A stretch of DNA of 64,000 bases from Sycon ciliatum (GCF_964019385.1 NC_088649.1:21730435-21794434), one strand, 5' to 3'; positions 10,061 through 22,291 are shown, numbered from the stretch's first letter. The notes: generated from the letters alone by a model not told the origin. A program made the numbers and translations.

Positions 10061-10355
10061 TACAAGTTTTAATATACACTGAAAAAGTATCAGAAAAAGG
10101 AGAACTTCGATATCAAAAGTTCCATCTCAATCCCTGGCCTTTCGCAGGACATCCCAGGACCCCGTAACAAACACCCTATTATCTGGACTGTCCCGAGAAA
10201 ACCAGGATGGTTGGCATGTATGCTACCGCACATAAGGTGCACAGATACGTAAAAGAAAACAGAGTACTGGCCGAGATAGTCAAATCAATGGTCACAGGGC
10301 TTGTCCGTGAAGTTTGACAGGCCAGCTGATTCTCGGCTGTCGAGCTCACCCTTTT
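10061..10355. other. No gene seen
   Basis: Non-coding on both strands as far as I can tell. It separates the piggyBac-like and hAT-like relics. Confidence 0.35.
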
Positions 10356-10625
10356 TAGTGCTGAAACGAGTACGCCAAGTACTCGAGTACCCGCTCGTTG
10401 AGTACTCGACTCGATATCAAAAACTGACTCGATAAATAAATAAATAAAAAACTTGATAGCGACGTACACATCCGTCGTCCATGTGGCTTTGCAATGAAAA
10501 TTTGTGTTTATTGAAGGAGATTGAATTGTGTAAATGGTGTGCAAAAAATGGGTATGTGGTACTGACATATATGCGCATGATTGCTTATAGAGTACTCGAC
10601 ACTCGACTCGATAGTGACAGTACTC
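10356..10625. mobile_element. hAT-like non-autonomous element, degraded (tentative)
   Basis: Starts with TAGTGCTGAAACGAGTA, resembling the TAGGGCTGAAACGAT ends of the hAT MITE at 49136, and is packed with subterminal GTACTCGA / CTCGACTCGA motifs at both ends (10358-10435 and 10589-10633). The opposite terminal repeat is not recognisable, so the right boundary is approximate. Confidence 0.45.
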
Positions 10626-10639
10626 GCTCGATAACTATC

Positions 10640-11030
10640 TACCCCATGTAGACATGGTAGATGAAGCATCCAAGAGAATAACATACACACTCAGCCGAGA
10701 CAGCACCCGCACCCGGCCATGTTGCGCCGCGGGACCGGATGCATGCAGCCAATTAACAGGTATGCTGCACCGTTGCAACAAGATTTAATCTTCAGCCAGG
10801 CCAAGGCAGCAGCAGTCCTGCTAATCATCAGCTGTAGAAGAACAACCTGTTCCCAGTCATATACGGCGCGTGCAGCACTTCGGGGAAATTGGCGTCGCAC
10901 GTTACATGTAATTCATTCGTACGATTTGCCCAATCAACAGACAGTTCATTTATCGGATGATTGTGCAAGCGTAATTTGGATGTAAATTATAAAGTCAACA
11001 AATACACTGGCCCTACCTTGCCCATGCTAT
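10640..11030. other. No gene seen
   Basis: Contains a short CCATGTAGACATGG palindrome at about 10642-10655; otherwise featureless. Confidence 0.35.
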
Positions 11031-11034
11031 GTGG

Positions 11035-11036
11035 AT

Positions 11037-11082
<46 letters not shown>
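11035..11082. repeat. (GTT)n microsatellite (LINE tail)
   Basis: About 15 GTT units; the 3' tail of the minus-strand LINE fragment. Confidence 0.95.
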
Positions 11083-11084
<2 letters not shown>

Positions 11085-11284
11085 GGCTTTATTTAAAGTG
11101 GAGTTCCAAAACAGGCCTAAACCTAATGACAATGGTCCCACTGATAATAAGAGAAAAGAAAAATATATAATAATAAGCGGACAAACAGAACCAAGAAGAA
11201 GATACAGCTGTAGTTAGATAAATGCACGGCAGCAGGGGAAAAAAGTCACAAGCACGGCAACCGGGAAGAAAGGAGTGAGTGAGT

Positions 11285-11330
<46 letters not shown>

Positions 11331-11950
11331 GGGAGAGAGAGGTAGTGAAGCAGATGAGTTCATCCTAGTTGACGGTACTGCCTAACAGAAAGGCCAGGCT
11401 TAGCGATTTGAAAGTGGAGCGCTTTCTTTCGAGGCGTGCTGTGTCTGGGAGCTGGTTCCACAGGATAGCTCCAGCATGGCTAATGCGCTTAGCTGAGGAT
11501 GCAGTGGGGGAGACAGGAATGATGAGTAACTTGCTGCTCGCTCCTCGTGTTCGGAGAGAGGGACTACGGGTGAAAAAGCTTGCAAACAGAGTACTTGAAG
11601 ATTTGTTCAGGCAGCGCCAAATGAATACAAGAATGTGCATGTGGGTGTATATGCTGAGGGTATGGGCCTTCATGCGTTCAAGTAAGGGAGCCGTGTGAGT
11701 GCGAGGGGCTGCCCTGCACACCGAGCGAGCCGCACGTTTGAACAAACTATTTAGGCGCTTATCCTGATAAGACGATAAGAAAGGGGCATAGGCAGCAGAT
11801 GCATAGTCAAATTCTGATAGTATAAAGCACCTGAAAAATTGAACACGGCAAGAAAAAGGCAAACATGCTGCACTTCGATTTAGTAGCCCAATCTTAGCGG
11901 AAACGCGGCGTGGATGACACTGAACTCCATACACGGTGCATACTGCATTG
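11035..11950 (-). pseudogene. 5'-truncated LINE 3' end (ORF2 C-terminus plus CAA tail)
   Basis: The minus-strand frame 11365-11985 encodes the C-terminal part of a CR1/L2-type ORF2: KIGLLNRSAACLPF...VQFFRCFILSEFDYAS and, near the end, AGAILWNQLP. The 3' UTR holds a GA-rich stretch (11273-11345) and ends in a (CAA)n tail read as (GTT)n on the + strand at 11035-11082. The 5' limit is about 11900-11950. The breakpoint of the 2.9-kb tandem duplication (11851) lies inside this coding stretch, so only its first part is repeated at 14783-14880. Confidence 0.8.
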
Positions 11951-13020
11951 CGTAGCTGCACTGCGTTAGCGATGCAATTTTGCAAATTCTCAGAGTGCCA
12001 TTTCTGTGCATATTTTCAGCTGCATATTGAATGCAGTATTGGCAAGACATCTGTTCTTGACCAATTTGTCTGCACAATGGCTTTCTCCACTCTCCACATA
12101 CAGCGACCAGAGGTTTATCTGCTGTGGTAGCTCAGCGAAACTACAAATAAACGGCACTACAGCCAAGTCCATCAACTCCATGTACATCAACATGTACACG
12201 ATGTACTCCATACATTTGCTATCCTGGCGCAAATCCATCGCTCATAAAACAAGAATAGACGTGGTCAACAGAGACACTGAGCTGCTCCGGGAAGCTGGTG
12301 TAGCCCATGCTTTAGGTAACCTTTTCAGCGAGGAATGTGACTGTGTTGCCCCGCAACTCCGTTGATGATACCTTTCTCAATGGGTCCTGTGCGCCATTGT
12401 CTGGAGCGAGCTCTCCGGCCTACAAGTGCCGTGCAGTAACCCCCTCCGACTTGCTTGAGTGCTAATAGTATTGTCTATAGGGCGGAGCTGAAAAAAGGCC
12501 TCCTTTTCTCTCCGGAAAACGCTGCATAGAATGCCAGATACTGACTGAGAGTGGTGAATGGGGCGCATTATTCCCTGCCCCGAACCCTTCTGACGACTTA
12601 TTCTGTACCTTACATAGAAAAGATGTTACAAAAATTGATCACATGTACTCTCTCAGTAAACTCATGGAATGTCTTACCTCCATCTTAGAGCAAATCAGGA
12701 TTCATTGTGTCGGTAGCATCCTCTGAGCTGCCACTAACTAGCCTTGGCTGACCTTGTTGTTCTCTGTTTGTCAGAGAAATATTTTTCCTACATGACATAT
12801 GAATCAAGTACACAGAAAATGACAGAACTTGGACTGACTAAAACTGGAAGAGACCTACTAAGCTTTCGCGATAAAAAAAATAGCATCCAAGTTACGGAAT
12901 CACATGCAAACTCTAACACAGCACCATAACGAGAGGCAACGAAATGGTGGTTAAAGTACACATGGCGGTAAATTCATGTGATTGTGTGGGCAGGAGTGTT
13001 TGTACATGCAGGCAGGCATT

Positions 13021-13070
13021 TTTTTTGTTTTTGTTTGTTTATTTAGAGTCGAAGAACAAACAGGCAAATT
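13021..13070 (-). repeat. Possible retroposon 3' tail
   Basis: T-rich tract TTTTTTTTGTTTTTGTTTG followed by TTATTTAGAGTC, which on the minus strand reads like a polyadenylation-type, A-rich LINE/SINE end. Repeated at 15953-16002 by the tandem duplication. No body of the element recognised. Confidence 0.35.
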
Positions 13071-13845
13071 TGCCTAATTACATGATATCGACTAAAAAGG
13101 AGAATAAATTATAAAAGGCCAATGAAGGTAATGACACTGAGTAGAGTGGGTAGTAAAGTATTACTTTGTTAAAGCCAGTTCACTTCCGCTTCTTTATAGT
13201 TACGCCACCAGCACTGATATATCATGAGGAATAATCCCTGCCTTCCCAGAAACTCGAATGAAGCCGCCACGAAGCTTCACTTCCTGACCGACAGCCCAAC
13301 ATGACGAGAAAGGGATCCAGGGACACCTGAGTAAGTCGTAAATGAGCATCTAAATCCGAAAAAGGGGCTTATGTCGTTTCATGCAGTGCTGAGAAATATG
13401 CATTTGAAAGTGAAGTTTTCTGCTTAAAGCGATGTATAATTCATTTATTGAAACACCCGCAGCTCTGTGAAGGATGTATATTTTGGACCTAGGTCTTCAC
13501 AGAGTGATCTGCTGCGATACAGCAATACCATGGAAAGATAGCTCAACATGCCCTTTTTCCGATCTACATGCTCAAATAAGAGCCCACAGCCACTGCTAAT
13601 GGAACAAAAGCAATATTCCATTTATGGCGTGAAATATCTGTACTCGCTTGACTAGCCTGTGGGGCACTATTCTTTCAGAGTCCATCACCGACGGGGCAAT
13701 GCTAAAGAGGTGTTGTATTTAGTTGCAATGTTGGTACATTCACGTCATCCACCATAAAAGTAGTAAAAAATAGAGTCGAAAGTTTACGACCTCAAAACAA
13801 GAGTGGACTCGGATGCCTTCCCCTCCTGATGTTATTTCTATAACT

Positions 13846-14040
13846 TAGAACCTTCCAAGTTGGAAGGCTGTAGGAGTGCGCATCCAAGATGTGCTAGGGC
13901 CGTTAGCCAGTTAGTTGTAGAACGTCAGTACCGTCGATCAGTGTCGTGCAATGTTATCGCATGAGCTGATTGTTTAGTAGCTGGTGGTGGTAGTGGACAG
14001 TTTAGCGTAACTTGCAGTTCCTTGGTCCTTTCTCTCTTTT
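13846..14040 (+). repeat. Dispersed repeat R1, copy a
   Basis: About 200-bp family starting TTCTATAACTTAGAACCTTC with the palindrome CCTTCCAAGTTGGAAGG, and containing GCAATGTTATCGCATGAGCT. Other copies at 16778, 35911, 36452 (minus), 36563 and, truncated, 23345. No ORF and no tRNA promoter seen; MITE or SINE-like. Confidence 0.8.
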
Positions 14041-14317
14041 ATATAAATTACATCAAAACAAGTATAATCTATCACAACTGAACAGAACCTGCACGAGGAA
14101 TTGCGATTTTGATCCTAAATCCACCTGGACAATTACTTGGGCAAGGTCATTAGCAAAACAACACCTAACCTGCACATCGGCTTGACCACAATACCAAGGA
14201 GGGAGCACCATTCAAGAGGGTGCATCGTCTTTTCATTGGCTCTTAGAGACAGGCATACTGTTCGAGAGAGGGCACAATTCTAGAAACGCATTTGCCGTAT
14301 ATTCTCTATATTTAAGC

Positions 14318-14545
14318 GCAGGTCTCCATTACTAGCACAGTCTCTAATACTAGCACACTGTGAGCACCTTTCGAAACATAATAAGCACAGTCTCTATTAT
14401 TAGCACGGTCTTGTTGGAAATCAATGCTGTGTGCATGATAGCTAGCATGTATTTCTTCTTGCTGTGCATGGATGTATTGTTTGAAAAAATGTAAGCACGG
14501 TCTCCAATGAAGGTGCGGTCTCCTTTATAAGCACGGGGTGGAGCG
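14318..14545. repeat. Cluster of TAAGCAC(A/G)GTCTC-like motifs
   Basis: Around eight spaced variants of AGCAC(A/G)GTCTC(C/T) separated by about 20-60 bp. Duplicated at 17250-17477. No known function assigned. Confidence 0.5.
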
Positions 14546-14782
14546 GTGTTGAAGAATACAAGCACAACACTTAGATCATAAATAGAGAATATGCACAATA
14601 TCTAGCTATGAAGGTCGATGATGCATACAGGTATTAGGAAATCATCTCAGATACAGCAATGCTGACTGGTTTATTTTACACAACGGACCACTGATATCAG
14701 ATATCATCAATGACTTAACGCCGCAAGTGTTAAAGAGACATGGACAGAGTAATGCAGTTACTTGCACATACCTCAATCCTGG

Positions 14783-17714
14783 AGAAAAAGGCAAACATGC
14801 TGCACTTCGATTTAGTAGCCCAATCTTAGCGGAAACGCGGCGTGGATGACACTGAACTCCATACACGGTGCATACTGCATTGCGTAGCTGCACTGCGTTA
14901 GCGATGCAATTTTGCAAATTCTCAGAGTGCCATTTCTGTGCATATTTTCAGCTGCATATTGAATGCAGTATTGGCAAGACATCTGTTCTTGACCAATTTG
15001 TCTGCACAATGGCTTTCTCCACTCTCCACATACAGCGACCAGAGGTTTATCTGCTGTGGTAGCTCAGCGAAACTACAAATAAACGGCACTACAGCCAAGT
15101 CCATCAACTCCATGTACATCAACATGTACACGATGTACTCCATACATTTGCTATCCTGGCGCAAATCCATCGCTCATAAAACAAGAATAGACGTGGTCAA
15201 CAGAGACACTGAGCTGCTCCGGGAAGCTGGTGTAGCCCATGCTTTAGGTAACCTTTTCAGCGAGGAATGTGACTGTGTTGCCCCGCAACTCCGTTGATGA
15301 TACCTTTCTCAATGGGTCCTGTGCGCCATTGTCTGGAGCGAGCTCTCCGGCCTACAAGTGCCGTGCAGTAACCCCCTCCGACTTGCTTGAGTGCTAATAG
15401 TATTGTCTATAGGGCGGAGCTGAAAAAAGGCCTCCTTTTCTCTCCGGAAAACGCTGCATAGAATGCCAGATACTGACTGAGAGTGGTGAATGGGGCGCAT
15501 TATTCCCTGCCCCGAACCCTTCTGACGACTTATTCTGTACCTTACATAGAAAAGATGTTACAAAAATTGATCACATGTACTCTCTCAGTAAACTCATGGA
15601 ATGTCTTACCTCCATCTTAGAGCAAATCAGGATTCATTGTGTCGGTAGCATCCTCTGAGCTGCCACTAACTAGCCTTGGCTGACCTTGTTGTTCTCTGTT
15701 TGTCAGAGAAATATTTTTCCTACATGACATATGAATCAAGTACACAGAAAATGACAGAACTTGGACTGACTAAAACTGGAAGAGACCTACTAAGCTTTCG
15801 CGATAAAAAAAATAGCATCCAAGTTACGGAATCACATGCAAACTCTAACACAGCACCATAACGAGAGGCAACGAAATGGTGGTTAAAGTACACATGGCGG
15901 TAAATTCATGTGATTGTGTGGGCAGGAGTGTTTGTACATGCAGGCAGGCATTTTTTTTGTTTTTGTTTGTTTATTTAGAGTCGAAGAACAAACAGGCAAA
16001 TTTGCCTAATTACATGATATCGACTAAAAAGGAGAATAAATTATAAAAGGCCAATGAAGGTAATGACACTGAGTAGAGTGGGTAGTAAAGTATTACTTTG
16101 TTAAAGCCAGTTCACTTCCGCTTCTTTATAGTTACGCCACCAGCACTGATATATCATGAGGAATAATCCCTGCCTTCCCAGAAACTCGAATGAAGCCGCC
16201 ACGAAGCTTCACTTCCTGACCGACAGCCCAACATGACGAGAAAGGGATCCAGGGACACCTGAGTAAGTCGTAAATGAGCATCTAAATCCGAAAAAGGGGC
16301 TTATGTCGTTTCACGCAGTGCTGAGAAATATGCATTTGAAAGTGAAGTTTTCTGCTTAAAGCGATGTATAATTCATTTATTGAAACACCCGCAGCTCTGT
16401 GAAGGATGTATATTTTGGACCTAGGTCTTCACAGAGTGATCTGCTGCGATACAGCAATACCATGGAAAGATAGCTCAACATGCCCTTTTTCCGATCTACA
16501 TGCTCAAATAAGAGCCCACAGCCACTGCTAATGGAACAAAAGCAATATTCCATTTATGGCGTGAAATATCTGTACTCGCTTGACTAGCCTGTGGGGCACT
16601 ATTCTTTCAGAGTCCATCACCGACGGGGCAATGCTAAAGAGGTGTTGTATTTAGTTGCAATGTTGGTACATTCACGTCATCCACCATAAAAGTAGTAAAA
16701 AATAGAGTCGAAAGTTTACGACCTCAAAACAAGAGTGGACTCGGATGCCTTCCCCTCCTGATGTTATTTCTATAACTTAGAACCTTCCAAGTTGGAAGGC
16801 TGTAGGAGTGCGCATCCAAGATGTGCTAGGGCCGTTAGCCAGTTAGTTGTAGAACGTCAGTACCGTCGATCAGTGTCGTGCAATGTTATCGCATGAGCTG
16901 ATTGTTTAGTAGCTGGTGGTGGTAGTGGACAGTTTAGCGTAACTTGCAGTTCCTTGGTCCTTTCTCTCTTTTATATAAATTACATCAAAACAAGTATAAT
17001 CTATCACAACTGAACAGAACCTGCACGAGGAATTGCGATTTTGATCCTAAATCCACCTGGACAATTACTTGGGCAAGGTCATTAGCAAAACAACACCTAA
17101 CCTGCACATCGGCTTGACCACAATACCAAGGAGGGAGCACCATTCAAGAGGGTGCATCGTCTTTTCATTGGCTCTTAGAGACAGGCATACTGTTCGAGAG
17201 AGGGCATAATTCTAGAAACGCATTTGCCGTATATTCTCTATATTTAAGCGCAGGTCTCCATTACTAGCACAGTCTCTAATACTAGCACACTGTGAGCTCC
17301 TTTCGAAACATAATAAGCACAGTCTCTATTATTAGCACGGTCTTGTTGGAAATCAATGCTGTGTGCATGATAGCTAGCATGTATTTCTTCTTGCTGTGCA
17401 TGGATGTATTGTTTGAAAAAATGTAAGCACGGTCTCCAATGAAGGTGCGGTCTCCTTTATAAGCACGGGGTGGAGCGGTGTTGAAGAATACAAGCACAAC
17501 ACTTAGATCATAAATAGAGAATATGCACAATATCTAGCTATGAAGGTCGATGATGCATACAGGTATTAGGAAATCATCTCAGATACAGCAATGCTGACTG
17601 GTTTATTTTACACAACGGACCACTGATATCAGATATCATCAATGACTTAACGCCGCAAGTGTTAAAGAGACATGGACAGAGTAATGCAGTTACTTGCACA
17701 TACCTCAATCCTGG
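14783..17714. repeat. Tandem duplication, unit 2 (2,932 bp)
   Basis: Second copy of 11851-14782, including the start of the LINE coding fragment (14783-14880), one R1 repeat and the TAAGCAC motif cluster. Its right end joins the intact transmembrane exon, so the right-hand side of unit 2 is the ancestral junction and 14782/14783 is the novel one. Confidence 0.95.
16778..16972 (+). repeat. Dispersed repeat R1, copy b
   Basis: Identical counterpart of copy a through the 2.9-kb tandem duplication. Confidence 0.85.
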
Positions 17715-17848
17715 AGACTTTCTCTTGGACAGTGTTAAAACAACACCTCCACACACTGCAACTGCCAGTAAGCTTCCAATGACAATTCCTGCCAATGCCC
17801 CGGTGCTCAATTTGGAACTTTTACGTGGAATGGTCATGATGACCACTT
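17704..17848 (-). CDS. Transmembrane exon of EGF-repeat membrane protein
   Basis: The minus-strand frame encodes a basic juxtamembrane piece ([11 protein letters not shown]), a 21-24-residue hydrophobic segment with small-residue spacing ([20 protein letters not shown]) and a stop-transfer SKRK, as in a type I single-pass protein. The exon ends AG|GTATGT, a consensus donor at 17703-17698. A likely acceptor (CTGGAG|AAGTGG) puts the start at 17848 with incoming phase 1, which matches the phase-1 ends of the upstream EGF exons (22292-26224). The last 10-13 bases plus the donor are duplicated at 14771-14784 without the rest of the exon. The cytoplasmic exon(s) should lie at lower coordinates but I could not identify them. 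Confidence 0.55.
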
Positions 17849-17889
17849 CTCCAGTCAAGCAAAGTCAAAAGAAAGACACCACACCAGTA

Positions 17890-18014
17890 CAGACATACCA
17901 ACGCACACACGTACACATGCACGCACACACGTACACATGCACACACATACACACACATGCACACATACACACAAGTGCACACATACGCACACACAAATGG
18001 AATCATACGCACAA

Positions 18015-18048
<34 letters not shown>

Positions 18049-18070
18049 ACGCACACACACAAACACACAG
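17890..18070. repeat. (CA)n-rich microsatellite
   Basis: ACACAC runs interspersed with CATGCAC and CATACAC. It produces long His/Thr or Val/Cys frames that are not genes. Confidence 0.95.
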
Positions 18071-19140
18071 ACATCAACATGCATGGAAGAATACAAATCA
18101 CGCAAACTCTGTGGCACTTGTTCAGTTCTATCACTACAATAGACTGATTTCGTTAGCAAGAGCGAGGTTATGTACTCTTGTCATGGAGGTTATGGAGTTG
18201 TTTCAAGGGCTCGGCCTGCCAAGGAGGTTTCGTGCCCCATTTAAATACTCTTCCACGACATCATCCAACACAGAAGAAGCACGCACAACATGCTTGCCAT
18301 CTTCCCGATTCTGTCTCAGAGTCCCGAACTACCATAGTGTCCGGTGTAAAAGCCTGTCTCATATAGAAGGCTATTTTGCAAAAATCCTGATTTTTAAGAT
18401 CAGCTCATTTTGCCTCATAATCTTAGTTAGTATTGGCATAGATAGGGACACGTTAAGAAGGAAGGAACAAAGGGTCACAGGTTCCCCGTTGCTGTCCAAC
18501 ACTGGCAATTATAAGCTTGTTACTGTGATGAATCATACTGTGATGAATCATACTGTGATGAATCATAATGTGCAACAGTTAGCCTTACAATGACTGATAT
18601 GGTACTGCCATTCAAGGAGCTGACGTTCAGCTCAATGACGTCTTGAATACACATGCCAACAGCCTTATCAAGCAATCAAGCTTGTAATTGCCTGTGTTCG
18701 GCAACTATGGATAACCTGTAAATCTCTGGTCCTTTCTTCTCGCAAACCTAGAAACGTCAGTTGACATTGGCTGGCACAAGAATCAGCATGGCTGTTATAC
18801 GTGCCATTAAGGTATCCTTTGTAGGGCTGGTTTGACATGTGCGGGAGTAACCGCTGCAGGAACTTATGAAGCCGCAGTGCAACACATTTGTAGTTAGAGA
18901 GCAAGAGCTTGAGGGGAAAGTCTGAGAAGAAACTGAAACAAATTCCGCCAAACAAGGACGAAAGAAATATTCTGTGCAAGTGGCTTTTTTCCGTCAAAGT
19001 CAGGCAAACTCGAAACTTCATTAAATCGTTAGCAAAAATTCTCCACTGTTTCATCCAGGTGATGATCCAGTGGCGAGCATTTGCAGCGGAGAGAGTGATT
19101 TCGTTTTTGGATTAAAGAAAAGAAAAAAAAGAAAAAATTC
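18071..19140. other. No recognised gene; 15-bp triplicate at 18527-18572
   Basis: Three tandem copies of ACTGTGATGAATCAT. A minus-strand frame at 18668-19054 is open but shows no family motif. Otherwise featureless. Confidence 0.4.
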
Positions 19141-19335
19141 ACGGTTCGCGTGAGACTCGGCCAAAGGCCCAGTTTTCCGTATCCACCCTCTTGGATCAAG
19201 GCGCAGATGCAGCTCTTAAGCGGTGAGAGGTGAGTAGATCAGACCCACCACAAAGTGGTCAAAGACTGAAATCCCAATTTCTCAATTTCTTCCAAAGAAA
19301 AGAAGAGGAGCTAAAAACATTACCAACGCAATCAA
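19141..19335 (+). pseudogene. Decayed relative of the piggyBac-like fragment
   Basis: DNA-level similarity to the complement of 9840-9967 (AGGTGAGTAGATCAGACCCA vs a GGTGGGATAGATCAGATCCA-type stretch), but with stop codons. No functional frame. Confidence 0.4.
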
Positions 19336-19340
19336 CTGAG

Positions 19341-20085
19341 AGCATGCAGCCAGTAGTTCAGCGAGTCCTTCAAATTCCTATTCTTTGTACGACTCATCTG
19401 TTTCCTTTTCTGTATGCCATATGGAAACTGGATAGGATGGAGCCATTTGGACTTCTTTTATAAGCTATTTTCACATAACAACTCGAACCAGTCTGTGTAT
19501 CGCTGGATCAGATTATGTCGTGTGCGCCATATGCTGTGATTTGTTGATCAGCCATTTCCTTCCGGATGGCAGTGGCACCGGCTAGAAAACCTGGATAAGC
19601 GGCGTCTGTCTGTGAATGTAAAGATTGGCCTGGGCTCGGCAATTTATTCTGTAAATGTATACGCCCACCTGGTCAACCAAGTTTGAGATGGAGATTTGGC
19701 CAGGTTTAGACCTTTGCCAAATCGTAAAGTAAAGACCCAGGAAATAAATGGGCCGCGATCAGCTAAAACATGTCTTTGGGGTTTCGTAAAAAAAAAGTTG
19801 GGAAATGACGAAATGAAAAAAATGTTCTTTTGGAGCGCGTTCACTCTGCACTTCATTCAAAATAATGATTCATGATGTGGCGATCATCTTCTCAAATTTT
19901 GTTCAAACACTTGTTTGGCGTTCGACTTCAAGTAGCTGGCGAGCAAAGACTGACAATGTCCGCATCTAGTGATACTAGACGATCGCTGTGCATGGCCCAG
20001 GTTTGTTCAGGTGTCTGCAAGTCCGTGGCGGCGGGTCTGGAGAGCGACGCTGACAATTTGTTGGGATCTCATTAATGTTGATGTC
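19341..20085. other. No gene seen
   Basis: No recognised coding region or repeat. Confidence 0.35.
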
Positions 20086-20643
20086 GACAGCAAAAGCTGA
20101 ATCGTCCCCGTCCTCTCTAGTAGTGAAGAGGCACAAGTTGTGGGCTAGTAGTAGTACATAATCATTGAGGCGGCGAACCGGCTGCCTTACGACGTTACTT
20201 GCGTTCAGCTATCATGAGGCGTCTGACGCAGTCTCGGAAACGCAGGCGACGATCGAAAGCGTCACTGCCAGAATCGAAAGAGTATCCAAGTGCAACGCCG
20301 CCAAGCGCATCGTGTTGCTTTCCAGGAAGAACTTGGGCCATGCCTTGGAACTGATGTCGTTGACATGCTCAAGTCGGTGTCAACATCTTTAGTTCCGTTG
20401 TATTGTGCTCCGCCACAAAAGCCACTAAGAATTAGTTTGTCTCTTTGTGTCAGACTGTGCGAAAACTGTCATTTTCTATTTCAAAGTACATATTTTGAAA
20501 GCGGTGTTTGGGGCACTTGTAGACTTATTTTCTGCCCTGTATCACCTTCAAGAGGTCAAGTAAGGTCCCAAGAACTGTTTTCTGGAGGAAAACAAAATTT
20601 GAAAATGTTCACCCTAAGACATGTTTTAGCTGGTTGTGGCCCA
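20086..20643 (+). pseudogene. Coding-like repeated block U, copy 1 (unknown protein)
   Basis: A frame containing ESSPSSLVVKRHKLWAS and, after a stop, RRRTGCLTTLLAFSYHEAS...VTARIERV...RIVLLSRKNLGHAL has protein-like composition. It is matched at both DNA and protein level by an inverted copy at 31853-32405, with mainly single-residue changes. Copy 1 has a stop between KRHKLWASSST and S-LRRRTG. I recognise no domain. Either a fragment of an unknown mobile-element protein or a duplicated host exon; the downstream 250 bp, also conserved, look non-coding. Confidence 0.4.
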
Positions 20644-20675
20644 AATTCCAAATTTAATTATTTTTTTTAACTCTG

Positions 20676-20770
20676 GTATTGAGCCAATAATAAAGTTAGA
20701 AAGGAAAATGACGTATGGAAATGAGTTAAGTGTAACTCTCCACCACTGTAACTAGATGCTATATACAGAC
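20676..20770 (+). repeat. Dispersed repeat R2
   Basis: Contains ATTGAGCCAATAATAAAG, GAAATGAGTTAAG and CTCTCCACCACTGTAACTAG, as at 6980-7060. Confidence 0.75.
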
Positions 20771-21003
20771 TGGCCTAGCCTGGCCTGGCAAGGAGTGCAC
20801 TTGTACGATCGTACTGCCGGATTATGAAATCAAAATACGTGCAGTTTGAGTGATTCGTTTCAAAAAGTCACTGCCGGAGGCGGAATTCAAGTTTCGGATT
20901 AAGATGTAGGAATTGAACGTAAAGAATTGGTTTCGTCAGAAAGTGCGCCGGCTGGCAAGGGTTCCGGATAAACAAGTGCCGGATTAGAGAGGGACGACTG
21001 TAC
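20763..21003 (-). mobile_element. Pogo/Tigger-like MITE fragment
   Basis: The right end read on the minus strand is TACAGTCGTCCCTCTCTAAT followed by CCGGCACTTGTTTATCCGGA, the CAGT-plus-TCC type terminus flanked by TA that marks pogo-like elements. The opposite terminal repeat is not visible. The start of the 29-kb duplication (20961) falls within this terminus. Confidence 0.55.
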
Positions 21004-21239
21004 CCTTTTAGTTGCCGTATGTTCACTGGACTGCCCCACCTGCACATCGATCCACAAAAAACGTTTTAAACAATGAACAAGGGAATTTAGTTATGTTCAA
21101 CTCCCCTTTTGGTGAGAACCGAGTGGAAATACATGTATCGAGTATTCTGTTCATCCCTAGTGGGAATCTCTGACATTACGACGACTACTAATCAGCTCTG
21201 CTGAGTCTTTAGGGCAGCTAAAGTACTTCAGGCGAACTA

Positions 21240-21318
21240 AAAAAATAATTGTATAAAGGAAAGGGACAAATGGAAACGAGTTAAGAGATACTCTTCACCA
21301 CTGTAACTAGATACTATA
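21240..21318 (+). repeat. Dispersed repeat R2, diverged
   Basis: GAAACGAGTTAAGAGATACTC then CTTCACCACTGTAACTAGAT. Counterpart at 50278-50356. Confidence 0.7.
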
Positions 21319-22291
21319 ATATAATACGTGTGGTCGGCTCGATGGTGTTTGCCTTCCCGTCTTTGGAATTAACATAACTATCTGACAGTTGCACATCTGA
21401 CTGTTCAAAATCTGGTTCAGTTTATGGACTCGATCGCACAATTATGCCCACAATTTTCCATGTTCCAATTTTATAGCATTCCCAAAAATGTTTGCCTGCC
21501 GAGAGAGATACCAGAATATCCTTAATTTATACCAAAGCTTTATAAGGCGTGATGAGCAATAGCCGGGCAAAGAAAAGACATAGTCTAGAAAAGAGCTCTG
21601 AGCTTGAACAGACGTAAGCATTCAGAACAGGAAAAATAAAATTTAATGATGAAACGTGTGCAAGAGATAAACCCCTAAAGAAACTGCAATACGTGGTAAC
21701 ACCACATATTCCTCGGATTTCCGTTAAAGTGAAACAAATTCTAGTAGAACTGTTTGGGAAGTTCCATTTCATCTTTTAGTGTGCTTCCGTCGATAACGAC
21801 TGGCGTGGATAGGTCCGCACCCAAGGACGTGGTCTATTGATCATGACTCCGCCAAATCTCAACCGAATTTCATAATCGAGACACCTAGCAGGTAGCAGAG
21901 AATCCCCAGCTGTCGGCTCAAACCACTCTCAGCTCTCTACGCTGATGTTTAAACGATTAAGGGGCCGTCTAGGGTTACCAATAGTTTTTGTAAAACGAAA
22001 AGTATTAGTATTTTTCAGCACCCACCCACCCACCCACCTTTTCTGCGGGCTAAACGAATTCCAATAAAATATTGATGTCAATTTTCGACACCCAGAAATA
22101 ACTGGGCATTGTCCATCTGCATTCAATAATTAAAACTCCTTGAAACCCAGCCACTCCCCAAACGAAAACTTTTCGTTTTGAAAATACTATTGGTAACCTT
22201 GGACCCTTGGCCCCTAAGTTCCATTGGACTCTTCTTATTATCGTAACCTTACTCACTTGGATACCATGAATCAAAACAAATTGTGACATAC
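21319..22291. other. Intronic or intergenic, no exon recognised
   Basis: Holds a (CCCA)n-type run at 22019-22037 and an inverted pair around GTTACCAATAGTTTTTG / CAAAACG..AATACTATTGGTAAC at 21975-21995 and 22174-22197. No coding motif. Confidence 0.4.

Larger units (their letters stand above)
11851..14782. repeat. Tandem duplication, unit 1 (2,932 bp)
   Basis: Directly followed by a second copy at 14783-17714. I noticed only three single-base differences (about 13382, 14273 and 14356). The unit starts inside a LINE coding fragment and ends in the last bases of the transmembrane exon plus its splice donor. Microhomology AGA at the junction. Internal content is mostly non-coding; ORFs inside it are present identically twice and resemble no family I know. 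Confidence 0.95.

Noticed and set aside
12377-12929. ORFs of 61-63 codons in the 2.9-kb tandem unit as cytoplasmic-tail exons of the EGF protein
   Set aside because: No splice phase compatible with the transmembrane exon and no motif; identity between units reflects the duplication only.
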